Positions 54,836 to 64,000 are shown, counted from the first letter of the stretch. The stretch: DNA of 64,000 bases from JAAYVZ01 sp035384965 (GCA_035384965.1 DAOOJE010000018.1:13603-77602), one strand, 5' to 3'. Made by a program: numbers and translations. The notes: generated from the letters alone by a model not told the origin.

Positions 54836-55160
54836 TCGGCACCCCCTTTCGGGCGGGCAGTTTTCCACGCCCGCCGGATCCGGTCAATTCGCCGTCTGCG
54901 GTCTGTGGTTCGCAGCGGGACTTTCCCGCCGCCGCGAACCCGACAGCGGTCGGCTCCCGCCCGAGGCTCGCGGGCGAGACCATGTTTGTACGGTCGCCTC
55001 CCCGTCTTGTTTCGGCCGTCTCCGTCCCCGCCGCGGGGGGCCTGGAGGGCTGCCGGTGCGCGGCACGGGGCTTCCTGCCTTCGGCGCCGCCACGTGGCCT
55101 GGCCCCATCGGCTCGGCGCAGGACCCGTGCCGAGGACCGGCCCCCGGGCGCGGCACTCCC
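54836..55160. other. Intergenic region between the T6SS end and the M16 operon
   Basis: 325 bases without a supported gene. On the minus strand TTGACC (54887-54882), a 17-base spacer and AAAACT (54864-54859) form a weak promoter for the M16 operon. No terminator with a U-run was seen for the T6SS operon. Confidence 0.4.
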
Positions 55161-57764
55161 CTACGCGAACGCGATGCTCAGCGTGCCGTCCTCGCCGACG
55201 TCGGCCCGCACCACACCCACCGGCTCGTCCTTGGCGAGGCGCGACAGGATCTCGGTGGAGATGCGGGGCAGGATCTGCCCGGCGATGACCTGGTCCACGT
55301 TGCGGGCGCCGGTCTCCTCCACGGTGCAACGCTCGGCCACCCAGTCGGCGAGCGCCGGGGTAGTCTCGAGCCTGACGCGGGCGTTGGCGGCCAGCCGCTC
55401 CGCCACCTTGGCGAGCTTGAGGTCGACGATGCGCCGCATGTTCTCGGGGCTGATCGGATAGTACGGCACGATGGTCATGCGGGCGAGCAGCGCCGGCTTG
55501 AAGCGCTCGCGCAGCGCCGGCCGGATCCCTTCGACGAGGTCCTCCGGCGAGGCCCCGGCCGCCGCCATCTCCATGATGGTGTCGGAGGCCAGGTTCGAGG
55601 TCAGGATCAGGACCGTGTTCCTGAAGTCGATCTCGCGCCCCTCGCCGTCGGAAAGCACGCCCTTGTCGAACACCTGGTAGAAGAGGTTCATGACGTCGGC
55701 GTGCGACTTCTCGACCTCGTCGAGCAGCACCACGCTGTACGGCCGCTGGCGCACCGCCTCGGTGAGCACCCCGCCCTCGCCGTAGCCGACGTAGCCGGGC
55801 GGCGAGCCGATGAGCCGCGACACCGTGTGCGCTTCCTGGTACTCCGACATGTTGACGGTGGTCAGGAAGCGCTCTCCCCCGTACAGCAGATCGGCGAGCG
55901 CCAGCCCGGTCTCGGTCTTGCCCACCCCCGACGGGCCGACCATGAGGAAGACCCCTTGCGGCGCGTTGGGGTTGCCGAGCCCCGCCCGGGCGGCCCGGAT
56001 GCGCTCGCCGAGCACCGCCAGCGCATGGTCCTGGCCGATGATGCGCGTGCCGAGGTGCCGCTCGAGCTCGAGTACGATCCCGGCCTGGTCGCGCACCATC
56101 TTGCCGACCGGGATGCCTGTCCAGTCGGCGACCACCGATGCCACCACATCGGGGGTCACCTCGAGCGGGATGAGCGGGCTGCCCCCCTGCACCACCGCAA
56201 GCTCGGCCAGCGCCGCCCGCACCGCCTCGGGGCTGCCCCCCTCGGAGCGCACCGCCTCGACGTTCGCCACTGCCGCCTTTTCCCGTTCCCAGGCCGCGGC
56301 GATCGCCGCCAGCTCCTCGCGCGCGGCGGCAATGGACGCCTCGAGGCGAGCCATCTCGCCGTCGTCCTGGAAAGTGCCGCCCTCCACGTCGCGCTTGCGC
56401 GCCGCCAGCGCCATCTCGTCGTACATGATCCGCCGCTCGATGCGGTCCATCGCCGCCGGCTTGGCGTCCAGCCCGATCTTGACGCGCGACGAGGCGGTGT
56501 CCAGCACGTCGACGCACTTGTCGGGGAGCTGCCGGCCCGAGATGTAGCGCTGCGAGAGCTGCACCGCCGCCACCACGGCGCTGTCGAGGATGCGCACGTC
56601 GTGGGCCTCCTCGAACTTGGGCCGCACCCCGCGCAGCATGGTGATCGCCCTCGCCTCGTCCGGTTCGTCCACCTTCACGAGCTGGAAGCGGCGCGCCAGC
56701 GCCGCGTCCTTCTCGAAGTACTTCTTGTACTCCGACCAGGTGGTGGCGGCGATGGTGCGCAGCTCGCCGCGGGCCAGCGCCGGCTTGAGGAGGTTGGCCG
56801 CGTCGCCGCCGCCCGCCGGCCCTCCGGCGCCGATGAGGGTGTGCGCCTCGTCGATGAAGGTGATGATCTTCTCCCCTGCCGCCCTGGCCTCGTTGATTTC
56901 CGCGATGACCGACTTGAGGCGGTTTTCGAACTCCCCCTTCACGCCGGCGCCGGCCTGCAGCAAGCCCAGGTCGAGGTTGAGGATGCGCGTGTCCTTGAGA
57001 GGTCCGGGCACGTCCTCGGCGACGATGCGCAGCGCCAGCCCTTCCACCAGGGCGGTCTTGCCGACCCCCGCCTCCCCGACCAGAATCGGGTTGTTCTTGC
57101 GCCGCCGCACGAGGATGTCCACCATCTGGCGGATTTCCTCGTCACGCCCGAGCACGGGGTCGACGGCCCCTTCGCGCACGCGCTGCGTGACGTCGATGCA
57201 GAACTGTGCGAGCGCGCTCTCGCCCTTCGCACCGGGCTGCGCCACGCGCTCCGGGCGCGGGGCGCCGAACCGGCCCGTCGCCGGGCGATCCTCCTCCGAG
57301 CCGGCCACGATGCCGGCGAACGAGCCCTTGAGTTCGTCCAGCCGGACCGGCTCGAGCAGGTCGAGGTACGATCGGAACGGCGACATCCCGGCGCTGGCCA
57401 GCGCCGCCGCCAGCACGGTCCCGGAGCGGATCTGTTCCTGGCCGTACTCGAGCGAGCCGATGAGGTACGCCTGCTCGATGACGTCCAGCAGCTGAGGAGA
57501 AAAGCTCGGCCGCCCGGTGTTGCCGAACCGCATCTGCTCGACGGCGGCCAGCAGGCGGCCTTCGAACGCCCCGGGGTCGATGCCGAAATGCCGGAGGATC
57601 CGCACGAGGTCGCCGCGGCCGTCCTCCAGCAGTTTGCAGAAGAGGTGTTCCAGCGTCACCTCGTAGTGGGTGCGGGCGATGCAGAAACCGGCCGCCGCCT
57701 CGAGCTGCCGCGCCAGGTACTGGTTGGTCTTGCCGAGCAGCGCTCGAACGTCCCGCGTGATCAT
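55161..57764 (-). CDS. tssH: T6SS sheath-disassembly ATPase
   Basis: 867 residues, ClpV/TssH group of Hsp100 ATPases. The N-terminal double repeat (LARQLEAAAGFCIARTHYEVTLEHLF) is followed by the first AAA+ domain with Walker A GEAGVGKTALVEG and FIDEAHTLIGAG, a coiled-coil middle domain, and the second AAA+ with VGPSGVGKTETGLALADLLYGGE and LLDEVEKSHADVMNLF. It recycles contracted TssBC sheaths. ATG 57764 has GGGAGG upstream and overlaps the tssG stop. Last gene of the operon. Confidence 0.96.
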   Translation of the reverse strand: MITRDVRALLGKTNQYLARQLEAAAGFCIARTHYEVTLEHLFCKLLEDGRGDLVRILRHFGIDPGAFEGRLLAAVEQMRFGNTGRPSFSPQLLDVIEQAYLIGSLEYGQEQIRSGTVLAAALASAGMSPFRSYLDLLEPVRLDELKGSFAGIVAGSEEDRPATGRFGAPRPERVAQPGAKGESALAQFCIDVTQRVREGAVDPVLGRDEEIRQMVDILVRRRKNNPILVGEAGVGKTALVEGLALRIVAEDVPGPLKDTRILNLDLGLLQAGAGVKGEFENRLKSVIAEINEARAAGEKIITFIDEAHTLIGAGGPAGGGDAANLLKPALARGELRTIAATTWSEYKKYFEKDAALARRFQLVKVDEPDEARAITMLRGVRPKFEEAHDVRILDSAVVAAVQLSQRYISGRQLPDKCVDVLDTASSRVKIGLDAKPAAMDRIERRIMYDEMALAARKRDVEGGTFQDDGEMARLEASIAAAREELAAIAAAWEREKAAVANVEAVRSEGGSPEAVRAALAELAVVQGGSPLIPLEVTPDVVASVVADWTGIPVGKMVRDQAGIVLELERHLGTRIIGQDHALAVLGERIRAARAGLGNPNAPQGVFLMVGPSGVGKTETGLALADLLYGGERFLTTVNMSEYQEAHTVSRLIGSPPGYVGYGEGGVLTEAVRQRPYSVVLLDEVEKSHADVMNLFYQVFDKGVLSDGEGREIDFRNTVLILTSNLASDTIMEMAAAGASPEDLVEGIRPALRERFKPALLARMTIVPYYPISPENMRRIVDLKLAKVAERLAANARVRLETTPALADWVAERCTVEETGARNVDQVIAGQILPRISTEILSRLAKDEPVGVVRADVGEDGTLSIAFA

Positions 57765-58822
57765 GCTCGCACCTCCCTGCCTTCCGACCGCCGCACCGGC
57801 TGCAGCCGGACGGCGGCGTCCTCGGCTCGTCCCGGCTGGCTGCACAGGAACGAGGTCCAGCCCAGCCGCGCCGGGTCCGGCCCGCCGACGCTCAGGGTCG
57901 GCACCTCCGGACCGCGCAGCCGCAGCTCCAGGTCATACTCGAAACGCTTGAACGTTTGCATCTCGACGAGGCTGCACACCTCCCCGAACAGCGCGCGGTC
58001 GGGGAGCAGCTCCCGGAACCGGTCGAGCCCGAGCGGACCGAGCACCACCCTCATGCGCCCCATGCGATCGGGCATCCGCGTTCCCAGCAGCAGGTCCGAC
58101 CCCAGCGTGCTGGCCGCGACCCCAAGCCGGTTGCGGTTGGCGGGGGCGATCGCCACCCAGCGCAGCACCAGTTCGTCGACGGCGGCCGGGACACCCTCGA
58201 GGTAGTCGCTCAGGACCCGTTGCAGCGCTTCCGGCGGTTTGCTGCGCAGCGACAGCAACCCGATGTACTTGAGCAGGCGCTCCGGCGCCACCCCGAGGTT
58301 GCCCCGCGTGGTTGGATCGCCGAGCCCCAGAAACGACAGGAGGTACCCCGACAGCTCGTCGCCCCCGCCCACCTCGTACCGGAAGGGGTAGCGATAGCGC
58401 AGCCAGGCCCGGTAGTACAGCGAGATGATCCGGTGGTTGAAGATGTCCAGGAAGTCCACCAGGGGATCGGGGTCGACGTCCTCGAAGCCGACGAGCTCCG
58501 AGAAGTACACCGGGGACGGTGCCGCGACGCCGTACAGCCCCATGAAGTTGACCACCACCCGGTGGTCCCAGCTCTCGCCCCGCCGCCGCTCCTCCTCGCC
58601 CGCCGTCTCGACTCGCCGCACGTCGGACGGCGAGAACGCCAGCGACGGGTCGGGCCGGAAGCGCACCCCCTCCGCCTCGAACGGCCCGCGCCCGCCGACC
58701 GCTGCCCGGCGGTCGAGCCACCGCTCGAGCAGGTACACCAGCTGGAAGAAGTCGAACCGGTGCCCTTCCGCCCCCAGCCGTGCGGTCAGAGAAGCGGTCG
58801 CTTGCCCGCTGCCGGCGGACAC
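57761..58822 (-). CDS. tssG: T6SS baseplate subunit TssG
   Basis: 353 residues from GTG 58822, overlapping the tssF end by 37 nt. GHRFDFFQLVYLLERWL is the family start, then VRFRPDPSLAFSPSDVRRVE, VNFMGLYGVAAPSPVYFSEL and FNHRIISLYYRAW. With TssF and TssE it forms the baseplate wedge at the inner membrane. Confidence 0.93.
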   Translation of the reverse strand: MSAGSGQATASLTARLGAEGHRFDFFQLVYLLERWLDRRAAVGGRGPFEAEGVRFRPDPSLAFSPSDVRRVETAGEEERRRGESWDHRVVVNFMGLYGVAAPSPVYFSELVGFEDVDPDPLVDFLDIFNHRIISLYYRAWLRYRYPFRYEVGGGDELSGYLLSFLGLGDPTTRGNLGVAPERLLKYIGLLSLRSKPPEALQRVLSDYLEGVPAAVDELVLRWVAIAPANRNRLGVAASTLGSDLLLGTRMPDRMGRMRVVLGPLGLDRFRELLPDRALFGEVCSLVEMQTFKRFEYDLELRLRGPEVPTLSVGGPDPARLGWTSFLCSQPGRAEDAAVRLQPVRRSEGREVRA

Positions 58823-60531
58823 CGCAGCACCTCCCCCGATGGATGCCGGAGCGCGACCAGCTCGGCAAACGAGTTGGTCTCGGCATACAGCGACACGTAC
58901 TCCGAGAGCACCTGGACGAAAAGCACGAGGTCCCCCTCGTCGTCGAACCCGCTCTCGTCCAGCTCCACCTCCAGACGCGTCCCTCGCACCGCGACCCCTC
59001 CCAGCACACGCTCGCTCGGCGTGGCCTCCACCCGGCGGATCGCCTCGATGCGCCGCTGGTTCGCCTGCTGGCCGCCGGGGTCGTAGAGGCCGAGCAGGCT
59101 CGCGAGGGCACCCGGCGCGGCCAGCGACTGGAAGTTGAGCGCCAGGTGCGACACGAACCGCCACTCGCTGCCCTCCCCCAGCCGGGGGTACAGCGGCGCC
59201 GTGGGGCGGGTGAAGTTGCGGAAGGTGGCGAACTCGAGACGCTTGACGGCCGCCACCCGCACGTCCTCGATCCCCACTTCGCGGCACAGTGGCCCGTTCA
59301 TGCAGGAAAGCTCCAGCGACAGCGTCTCCTCGCTCGGCAGCCGCCCCCGGGTCGGCTGGACGAGCGAGAGGTACGTCACCCAGGCACCGGACGGGCTGCG
59401 GCCCGACTGGGTGTGGAAGAACGTCATCTCGCCGCGCGTCTCGGGACCGGGGCCGCTGAAGGAGTAGAACGGGTGGTGCTGGCGCCGCGCGCCGTCCGAG
59501 CTCCGCACGCCTTCGACGCTGTCCACCGACACCACCTCGTAGGCGTCAGGGTGGGTGTAGTCCCCGAGCACGCGGTAGCGGGTCTTGAGCTGGGTCACCA
59601 CGATGGGTTCGCCGTTGCGGGGGAAGAGGTTGACGATGGGCGTTGCGTAGAGGCGGAACGACTCCCGGGTCGGCCGCACCTTGTCGGGCAAGCGGGTCGA
59701 AAAGCGCAGCTCCAGCTCGCAGCTCCGCGCTCCCTTGTCGAGTTCCAGCCGCCCCAACCCGACGATGTCGAAGAACAGGAACTTCTCGGGAAACGCGAAG
59801 TACTCGGAAAGTAGCCGGTACCCCGGGAAGCTGACGCCGGGGTAGGCAAGGACTGCGTCCTCCTCGGCGAACCCCACGGGCCGCACGCACGACGCCGGCA
59901 GCACTCGCCGCCGGTCGCGCGAGACGTGGAGCACGACGTCCTTCAGCGACTGGTGAATGGCCCGGTACAGCGCGAACGACTCCGTGGGCTCGCCAGCGAG
60001 GCACACCCGCAAGCGGCCGATGTCAAGCACTCCGGGGTCGGCGCCTTCGAGCACGCCCAGCGCAAAGCGAATGCTGCGCTGGCCGGCGTCGTCGGCGTGC
60101 ACGCCCGCCGCTTCCAGCACGATCGGGTAGATCTCCACGGGGTAGGACGTGGAAAAGCGGCACGCGACGCCGGCCGAGGTCGGTCTGGAGTCGACCAGAA
60201 ACCCCTTGGGGATAATCTGCCGCTCCCTCAGCATCCCCGGAATGGGGCGGAACTCGAGCAGGGCGAGGGAAGGGATCGGCTTCAGGTAGTGCGGGAAGAT
60301 GAGGTCGAGCAGGCCGTGCGTGAGCTCCGGGAAGTCGTCGTCGAGCCGCTGCCGGACGCGGCCGACCAGAAACGCGAACGATTCCACCAGCCGCTCGACG
60401 TGCGGGTCGCGGGCGCGAGGGTCCCGCAGGTTGAGGAAGCGGGCTCGCTCCGGGTGCATCTTCGCGTACTCGCGGCCGGCCTCCAGGAGGTAGTTGAGTT
60501 CCTCCTCGTAGTAGCGATCAGGTCCCGGCAT
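58786..60531 (-). CDS. tssF: T6SS baseplate subunit TssF
   Basis: 581 residues. It begins YYEEELNYLLEAGREYAKMHPERARFL, followed by DPHVERLVESFAFLVGRVRQRLDDDFPELTHGLLDLIFPHYL, both diagnostic for TssF/VasA, and near the middle FDIVGLGRLELDKG. Normal length. It lies 28 nt after tssE on the same strand. Confidence 0.95.
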   Translation of the reverse strand: MPGPDRYYEEELNYLLEAGREYAKMHPERARFLNLRDPRARDPHVERLVESFAFLVGRVRQRLDDDFPELTHGLLDLIFPHYLKPIPSLALLEFRPIPGMLRERQIIPKGFLVDSRPTSAGVACRFSTSYPVEIYPIVLEAAGVHADDAGQRSIRFALGVLEGADPGVLDIGRLRVCLAGEPTESFALYRAIHQSLKDVVLHVSRDRRRVLPASCVRPVGFAEEDAVLAYPGVSFPGYRLLSEYFAFPEKFLFFDIVGLGRLELDKGARSCELELRFSTRLPDKVRPTRESFRLYATPIVNLFPRNGEPIVVTQLKTRYRVLGDYTHPDAYEVVSVDSVEGVRSSDGARRQHHPFYSFSGPGPETRGEMTFFHTQSGRSPSGAWVTYLSLVQPTRGRLPSEETLSLELSCMNGPLCREVGIEDVRVAAVKRLEFATFRNFTRPTAPLYPRLGEGSEWRFVSHLALNFQSLAAPGALASLLGLYDPGGQQANQRRIEAIRRVEATPSERVLGGVAVRGTRLEVELDESGFDDEGDLVLFVQVLSEYVSLYAETNSFAELVALRHPSGEVLRCPPAAGKRPLL

Positions 60532-60559
60532 CCGCTCTCCACGCTCTCGTCATCGCCCG

Positions 60560-60991
60560 TCACTCCGGCCCCGACTCCTCGAGCGCGGCCCGCCCGGCGT
60601 TGTTGATCGTGGTGCGATACGTGACCCGCACCGGCTGCTCGTCCACCTCGAGGTCACCGGAGATGAGGAACGAGGCTCTGAACTCCGAGCTTCCCGTCTC
60701 CAGCAGGCGCACCCGGACGTTGGACAGGCGCGGCTCGTACGTGCGTATGAGCTGCTCGACGAGGCGCCGCAGCTCGGCCAGCGAGCCCGGGTAGTCGGTG
60801 TAGAACTCCGACACGTCGGGCAACCCGTAGCCGGGCAGGTGGGGCACCGATCCGCGCCTCGTGTTGAGGAGCAGCACGAGATGGTCGCGGATCGGATCCC
60901 CCACCCAGCGCGGCGGCCGACGCTGCGGCGCGCCGGGCAGCGCCCCCAGCATCCGTTCGAAGAACCCCTGCTCCTCGCGCCGCTCGGCCAT
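60560..60991 (-). CDS. tssE: T6SS baseplate subunit TssE (gp25-like)
   Basis: 143 residues. VGDPIRDHLVLLLNTRRGSV, HLPGYGLPDVSEFYTDYPGS and RRLVEQLIRTYEPRLSNVRV match the phage gp25/TssE wedge protein. ATG 60991 has GGGGAG seven bases upstream; a GTG at 61006 in the same frame is less likely. Confidence 0.92.
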   Translation of the reverse strand: MAERREEQGFFERMLGALPGAPQRRPPRWVGDPIRDHLVLLLNTRRGSVPHLPGYGLPDVSEFYTDYPGSLAELRRLVEQLIRTYEPRLSNVRVRLLETGSSEFRASFLISGDLEVDEQPVRVTYRTTINNAGRAALEESGPE

Positions 60992-61086
60992 CAGCTCGCT
61001 CCCCACTCACACCCCGGCTCTGGCCCGGTCCAGCGCTGGCGGTCGCCACGACGACCGTGGCGCCACGCCACGCGCGGCACCAGCAG

Positions 61087-61101
61087 CGGTGCTCCGCACC
61101 G
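61087..61101 (-). other. Intercistronic hairpin between hcp and tssE
   Basis: CGGTGC-TCC-GCACCG, a perfect six-pair stem in the 136-nt gap after hcp. It may partly terminate or protect the abundant upstream hcp message. Confidence 0.35.
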
Positions 61102-61127
61102 GGCTCCGACGCCGCCGGCCGGTCGCG

Positions 61128-61598
61128 CTAGCGGCCTTCCACCCAGGAGTCGGTGAACTCCACGTTGCCGTCGCAGAACGTCCAGGTGATCTTCTCGTAC
61201 CGGAACGCCACCTCTTCCATGTGCTTGTACTGCTCGTTGTTGGGGTTGTCGACGTCCGGCATGTACGGCCTGACGGCGGTGACGCGGGCGTTCTCGAGCT
61301 TGTGAGTGAAGTACATCTTCTCCTGGCCGGAGGGATCGATCTCGTACCACTTGAGCGTGGCCGACCCGATGATCTTGCCGTTGCAGAGGTACTGATAGAG
61401 CTTCGGGGACGCCTTGTCGAAGTTCTTGATGACGATCAGGTCTTTGTGGACCCTCGTGCCCGACGCGCTGCCGTCCTTGCGGTCCACGGGCATGTAGACC
61501 TCGTGCCTGAAGCCGAGGATTTCCATATGGTTTTCCCGGCCCTGAACCTTGCACGAACCGGGGATTTCGCCGATCTCCAAGTACGCTGGCAGTGGCAT
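61128..61598 (-). CDS. hcp: T6SS inner-tube protein Hcp
   Basis: 156 residues. The start AYLEIGEIPGSCKVQGRENH is followed by MEILGFRHEVYMP, HKDLIVIKNFDKASPKLYQYLCNG and FRYEKITWTFCDGNVEFTDSW, typical of Hcp1 hexamers. It stacks inside the TssBC sheath and is secreted. GGGAGG precedes ATG 61598. Longer gaps with hairpins on both sides suggest that its expression level is set separately within the operon. Confidence 0.96.
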   Translation of the reverse strand: MPLPAYLEIGEIPGSCKVQGRENHMEILGFRHEVYMPVDRKDGSASGTRVHKDLIVIKNFDKASPKLYQYLCNGKIIGSATLKWYEIDPSGQEKMYFTHKLENARVTAVRPYMPDVDNPNNEQYKHMEEVAFRYEKITWTFCDGNVEFTDSWVEGR

Positions 61599-61633
61599 GA
61601 TGTCCTCCCTTTTCCTGCCTGTTGCCAAACCCC

Positions 61634-61656
61634 CCGGGCGCCCCTGCGGCGCCCGG
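61634..61656 (-). other. Intercistronic hairpin between tssC and hcp
   Basis: A perfect nine-pair GC stem with a five-base loop in the 82-nt gap upstream of hcp, without a U-run. It probably protects the hcp mRNA 5' end or attenuates transcription. Confidence 0.45.
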
Positions 61657-61680
61657 ACTCGATGCCCTTCAGCTTCAACC

Positions 61681-63171
61681 CTACTTCTTGCCCTTGGGCA
61701 GCCGCGATACAAGTGAAAGGCTGACGTCCACGCCCTCGATCTGGAAGTGCGGCCGCACCATCATTTCGACGTTGTAGAAACCTGGGTTGTCCGCGATGTC
61801 GGTGACGACGATCCGGGCCGCCGAGAGCGGGCACCGGGCCTTGAGTTCGGGGCCGGGATCCTTCATGTCCGTGACCAGCGTCTTGATCCAGGTCTCGAGC
61901 TCCTTTTGCAGCTCCTCGCGCTCCTTGGCGGCGCCGATGTTCTCGCGCTGGATGACCTTGAGGTAGTGCGCCAGACGGCTCACCAGGAACAGGTACGGCA
62001 AGCGGGCCGACAGCCGGCTGTTGGCGGTGGCATCGGCATCCAGATACTTTTTCGGCTTTTGCGTCGAGTTGGCCGAGAAGAAGCAGGCGAAGTCCTTGTT
62101 CTTGTAAAACGAGAACGGGATGAAGCCGAGCTCCGAAAGCTCGAACTCGCGGCGATCGGAAATCAGCACCTCGGTGGGGATCTTCACCGTCGTCTCGCCC
62201 GCCGCCTCGTAGAAGTGCAGCGGCAGGTCCTCCACGAGGCCGCCCGACTGCGGCCCGCGGATGTTGACGCACCAGCCGTGGTCGGCGAACGACCGCGCCA
62301 TGGTCGAGGCGAACGCGAAACTGGCGTTGCCCCACAGGTAGTTGCCGTGGCTGCCCGCCACGTCCTCCTCGAAGTGGAAGGTGCGCGTCGGGATCGTCTC
62401 GGTCCCGTAAGGCAAACGCAGCAAGAAGCGCGGGAATGTCAGCCCCACGTAGCGCGAGTCCTCGCTGTCGCGGAACGCCCGCCACTTGGCGTACTCGGCC
62501 TGCTCGAAGATCGGCGCCACGTCGGGCAGCCGCGGCAGCTCGTCGACCGAGCGCAGGCCGAAGAAGTCGTGCCCGACGGAGCCGATGAACGGGGCGTGGC
62601 ACGCCGCGGCGATCTTGGAGAGGTTCCCGAGCAGCGCGATGTCCTGCGGATGGTTGGTGAACTCGTAGTTGCCGATGATGGCGGCGATCGGCTCGCCGCC
62701 CGGCTGGTCGTACTCCTGCACGTAAACGTGGCGGAACAGCCCCGACTGGATCGGCTCCGGCACGTCCTCGAAGTCGGACCGCAGGTCCTCCTTGGAGACG
62801 TTCAGGATCTCGATCCGGATGTTGCGGCGGAAGTCGGTCCGGTCGACCAGGAACTTGAGCCCCCGCCACGCCGACTCCAGCCTCTGGAAGTCGGGGTGGT
62901 GAAGGATCTCGTTGACCTGGGCCGAGATCTTCTGGTCGAGACTGGCAATGAGGCTGTCCACCAGGGCCTTGTCGACGTGCTCGACCGCGCGCCCGCCGAG
63001 GGCCACCTCGCGAATCAGCATGTTGAGGGCCTGGGAGAGCCTCCCTGCCGGCGTGGCGGCCTCGCCCGCAGCGGGCGCCGCCATGTCGACCATCTCGAAC
63101 AACCCGTCGAGGACACCCTTCTCCTCGACCGTCGTGACCTGCTGCCTGGCGCTGGATCGTTCCTTCTCCAT
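61681..63171 (-). CDS. tssC: T6SS large sheath protein TssC
   Basis: 496 residues. LDQKISAQVNEILHHPDFQRLESAWRGL, VSKEDLRSDFEDVP, IIGNYEFTNHPQDIALLGNL, PFIGSVGHDFFGL and AVGD-like end DVSLSLVSRLPKGKK are the conserved VipB/TssC blocks. With TssB it builds the contractile sheath. ATG 63171 is 30 nt after tssB. Confidence 0.96.
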   Translation of the reverse strand: MEKERSSARQQVTTVEEKGVLDGLFEMVDMAAPAAGEAATPAGRLSQALNMLIREVALGGRAVEHVDKALVDSLIASLDQKISAQVNEILHHPDFQRLESAWRGLKFLVDRTDFRRNIRIEILNVSKEDLRSDFEDVPEPIQSGLFRHVYVQEYDQPGGEPIAAIIGNYEFTNHPQDIALLGNLSKIAAACHAPFIGSVGHDFFGLRSVDELPRLPDVAPIFEQAEYAKWRAFRDSEDSRYVGLTFPRFLLRLPYGTETIPTRTFHFEEDVAGSHGNYLWGNASFAFASTMARSFADHGWCVNIRGPQSGGLVEDLPLHFYEAAGETTVKIPTEVLISDRREFELSELGFIPFSFYKNKDFACFFSANSTQKPKKYLDADATANSRLSARLPYLFLVSRLAHYLKVIQRENIGAAKEREELQKELETWIKTLVTDMKDPGPELKARCPLSAARIVVTDIADNPGFYNVEMMVRPHFQIEGVDVSLSLVSRLPKGKK

Positions 63172-63201
63172 GGTTTCACCCCCTGAGTGCCGCGCGCCCG
63201 G

Positions 63202-63738
63202 TCACGCCTGCCCCTCGGGCAGCTTGGCGGCGCCCTCGGGCAAGGGAGCCACCCGATCGAGCTCCCGCATGATCGTCTCGATTTGCGACGGGTCCTTGAC
63301 GATCCGCTCGAGCGCCTGGCGGAACCGCTTGTTGGTGATCACCCGCGCCTTGAGGTCCACGAGCAGCTCGCGGATCTCGAGCATCTTGGCGAGCTCCGGC
63401 ACCTGTCGGACGATGTCGTCGGGGTTGAAGGAGTCCATCGACTCGATGGCGAGGTTGACCGTCATCTCGTCGCCTTGCACCCCGGAGAGCCGGTTCGGCA
63501 CCACCATCGACAGCCGCAGGTTCTGCTCCCGCATCACGGCCGCGAAGTTGTCCTTGTTGACGCTGATCTTCTTGCGCTCCTCGAGCGGCGTGGCGTCCGG
63601 CCTGCCGGTATAGTCGCCGAGCAACAGGAGCTTGAGGGGCAGCTCCACCTGCTCCTGGGCGCCTCCGGTGTACTTGACGTACCGGATGTTGACCCGCGAC
63701 GGCGGGATCTCCTTTTGAAAGCTGCGATCACGCGTCAT
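63202..63738 (-). CDS. tssB: T6SS small sheath protein TssB
   Basis: 178 residues. VNIRYVKYTGGAQEQVELPL and KLLLLGDYTGRPDATPLEER-KKISVNKDNFAAVM are the VipA/TssB signatures, and FNPDDIVRQVPELAKMLEIRELL follows. ATG 63738 has GGAGAG upstream. First gene of the T6SS operon in this window; the membrane-complex genes (tssJLM), tssK, tssA and vgrG are not in view. Confidence 0.95.
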   Translation of the reverse strand: MTRDRSFQKEIPPSRVNIRYVKYTGGAQEQVELPLKLLLLGDYTGRPDATPLEERKKISVNKDNFAAVMREQNLRLSMVVPNRLSGVQGDEMTVNLAIESMDSFNPDDIVRQVPELAKMLEIRELLVDLKARVITNKRFRQALERIVKDPSQIETIMRELDRVAPLPEGAAKLPEGQA

Positions 63739-63899
63739 CTCCGACTCTCCTTTGCCCGCCGGCGGCCTCCATGCCGCGCGCCCGCTCCCCTCACATGCGG
63801 GGTGCGGGCCCGACTGGAGGGCCGGCGCTTCATCCTGCGGTGCATCCCACCCCACGCAACACGTTCCTGCGGCTCCTTATTCGCATCCAACGTGAAACT

Positions 63900-63929
63900 A
63901 GTATAGGCCTGCGGTGCTGGCATCGTCAA
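63900..63929 (-). promoter_or_regulatory. Sigma-70-type promoter of the T6SS operon
   Basis: On the minus strand TTGACG (63929-63924), spacer 18, TATACT (63905-63900). It gives a leader of about 150 nt before tssB, with GC-rich palindromic parts (63765-63815) that could fold. Confidence 0.75.
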
Positions 63930-64000
63930 CGCGCTCCGCGCCCGGGACAGGTTCCCGTCAAAGTCGCGGGGGTCTGGGGAGTGGGAGGGTTCGGGCATGT

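Overview
The window is GC-rich bacterial chromosome (about two thirds G+C) with mostly dense, same-strand operons, Shine-Dalgarno starts mixed with a few apparently leaderless starts, sigma-54 control, an envelope alpha-2-macroglobulin and a type VI secretion operon. Together with many secreted, TPR, beta-barrel and BACON-like proteins this suggests a Gram-negative lineage such as Acidobacteriota (Thermoanaerobaculia-like). That placement is inference; there is no rRNA or other taxonomic marker in the window.

Layout. 1-1338: end of a repeat-rich secreted fibre-like protein. 1554-3670: transposon graveyard (IS4/IS1634-type fragment next to an internally deleted IS21 element with its inverted repeats). 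3829-6657: a decayed beta-helix / membrane glycosyltransferase pair carrying frameshifts. 6879-9003: acetate kinase and 3-hydroxyacyl-CoA dehydrogenase. 9208-20849: a 1646-residue alpha-2-macroglobulin with a membrane insertion, a DASS transporter, an HEAGH membrane protein, a tungstate-binding/DUF885 fusion, and pabA-pabB(C). 20904-25653: a wrecked CzcCBA-type heavy-metal efflux operon. 25803-29350: a secreted protein whose sigma-54 promoter and enhancer sites lie next to an NtrC-type regulator and its kinase. 29503-32990: nucleotidyltransferase pair, then a secreted thioredoxin-fold gene with an in-frame UGA (U-x-x-C) coupled to a TPR/beta-barrel gene. 32998-42031: an arsenic island (radical SAM-arsC facing arsR-acr3-arsM-thioredoxins-ccdA-arsP), ending in a YeeE/YedE transporter and a 100-codon gene with two tandem in-frame UGA codons. 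42035-46639: polysaccharide genes. 46759-51428: YbjN, a membrane glycosyltransferase, DUF4342, a small acidic Cys-containing peptide, radical SAM enzyme, M28 peptidase, HolC. 51588-54835: M16 peptidase pair. 55161-63738: T6SS operon tssB-tssC-hcp-tssE-tssF-tssG-tssH behind a strong promoter.

The most interesting signal is two candidate selenoprotein genes (30316-31416 and 41729-42031). In each, coding potential, a good ribosome-binding site and the N-terminus lie upstream of in-frame UGA, the same frame stays coding downstream, and a SECIS-like two-tier hairpin with a GG-starting apical loop sits 17-18 nt after the UGA. Standard gene calling would truncate or miss both. Other points are the membrane-inserted alpha-2-macroglobulin, a complete sigma-54 regulatory unit, a possible radical-SAM peptide-modification cluster, and a radical SAM enzyme translationally coupled to arsC.
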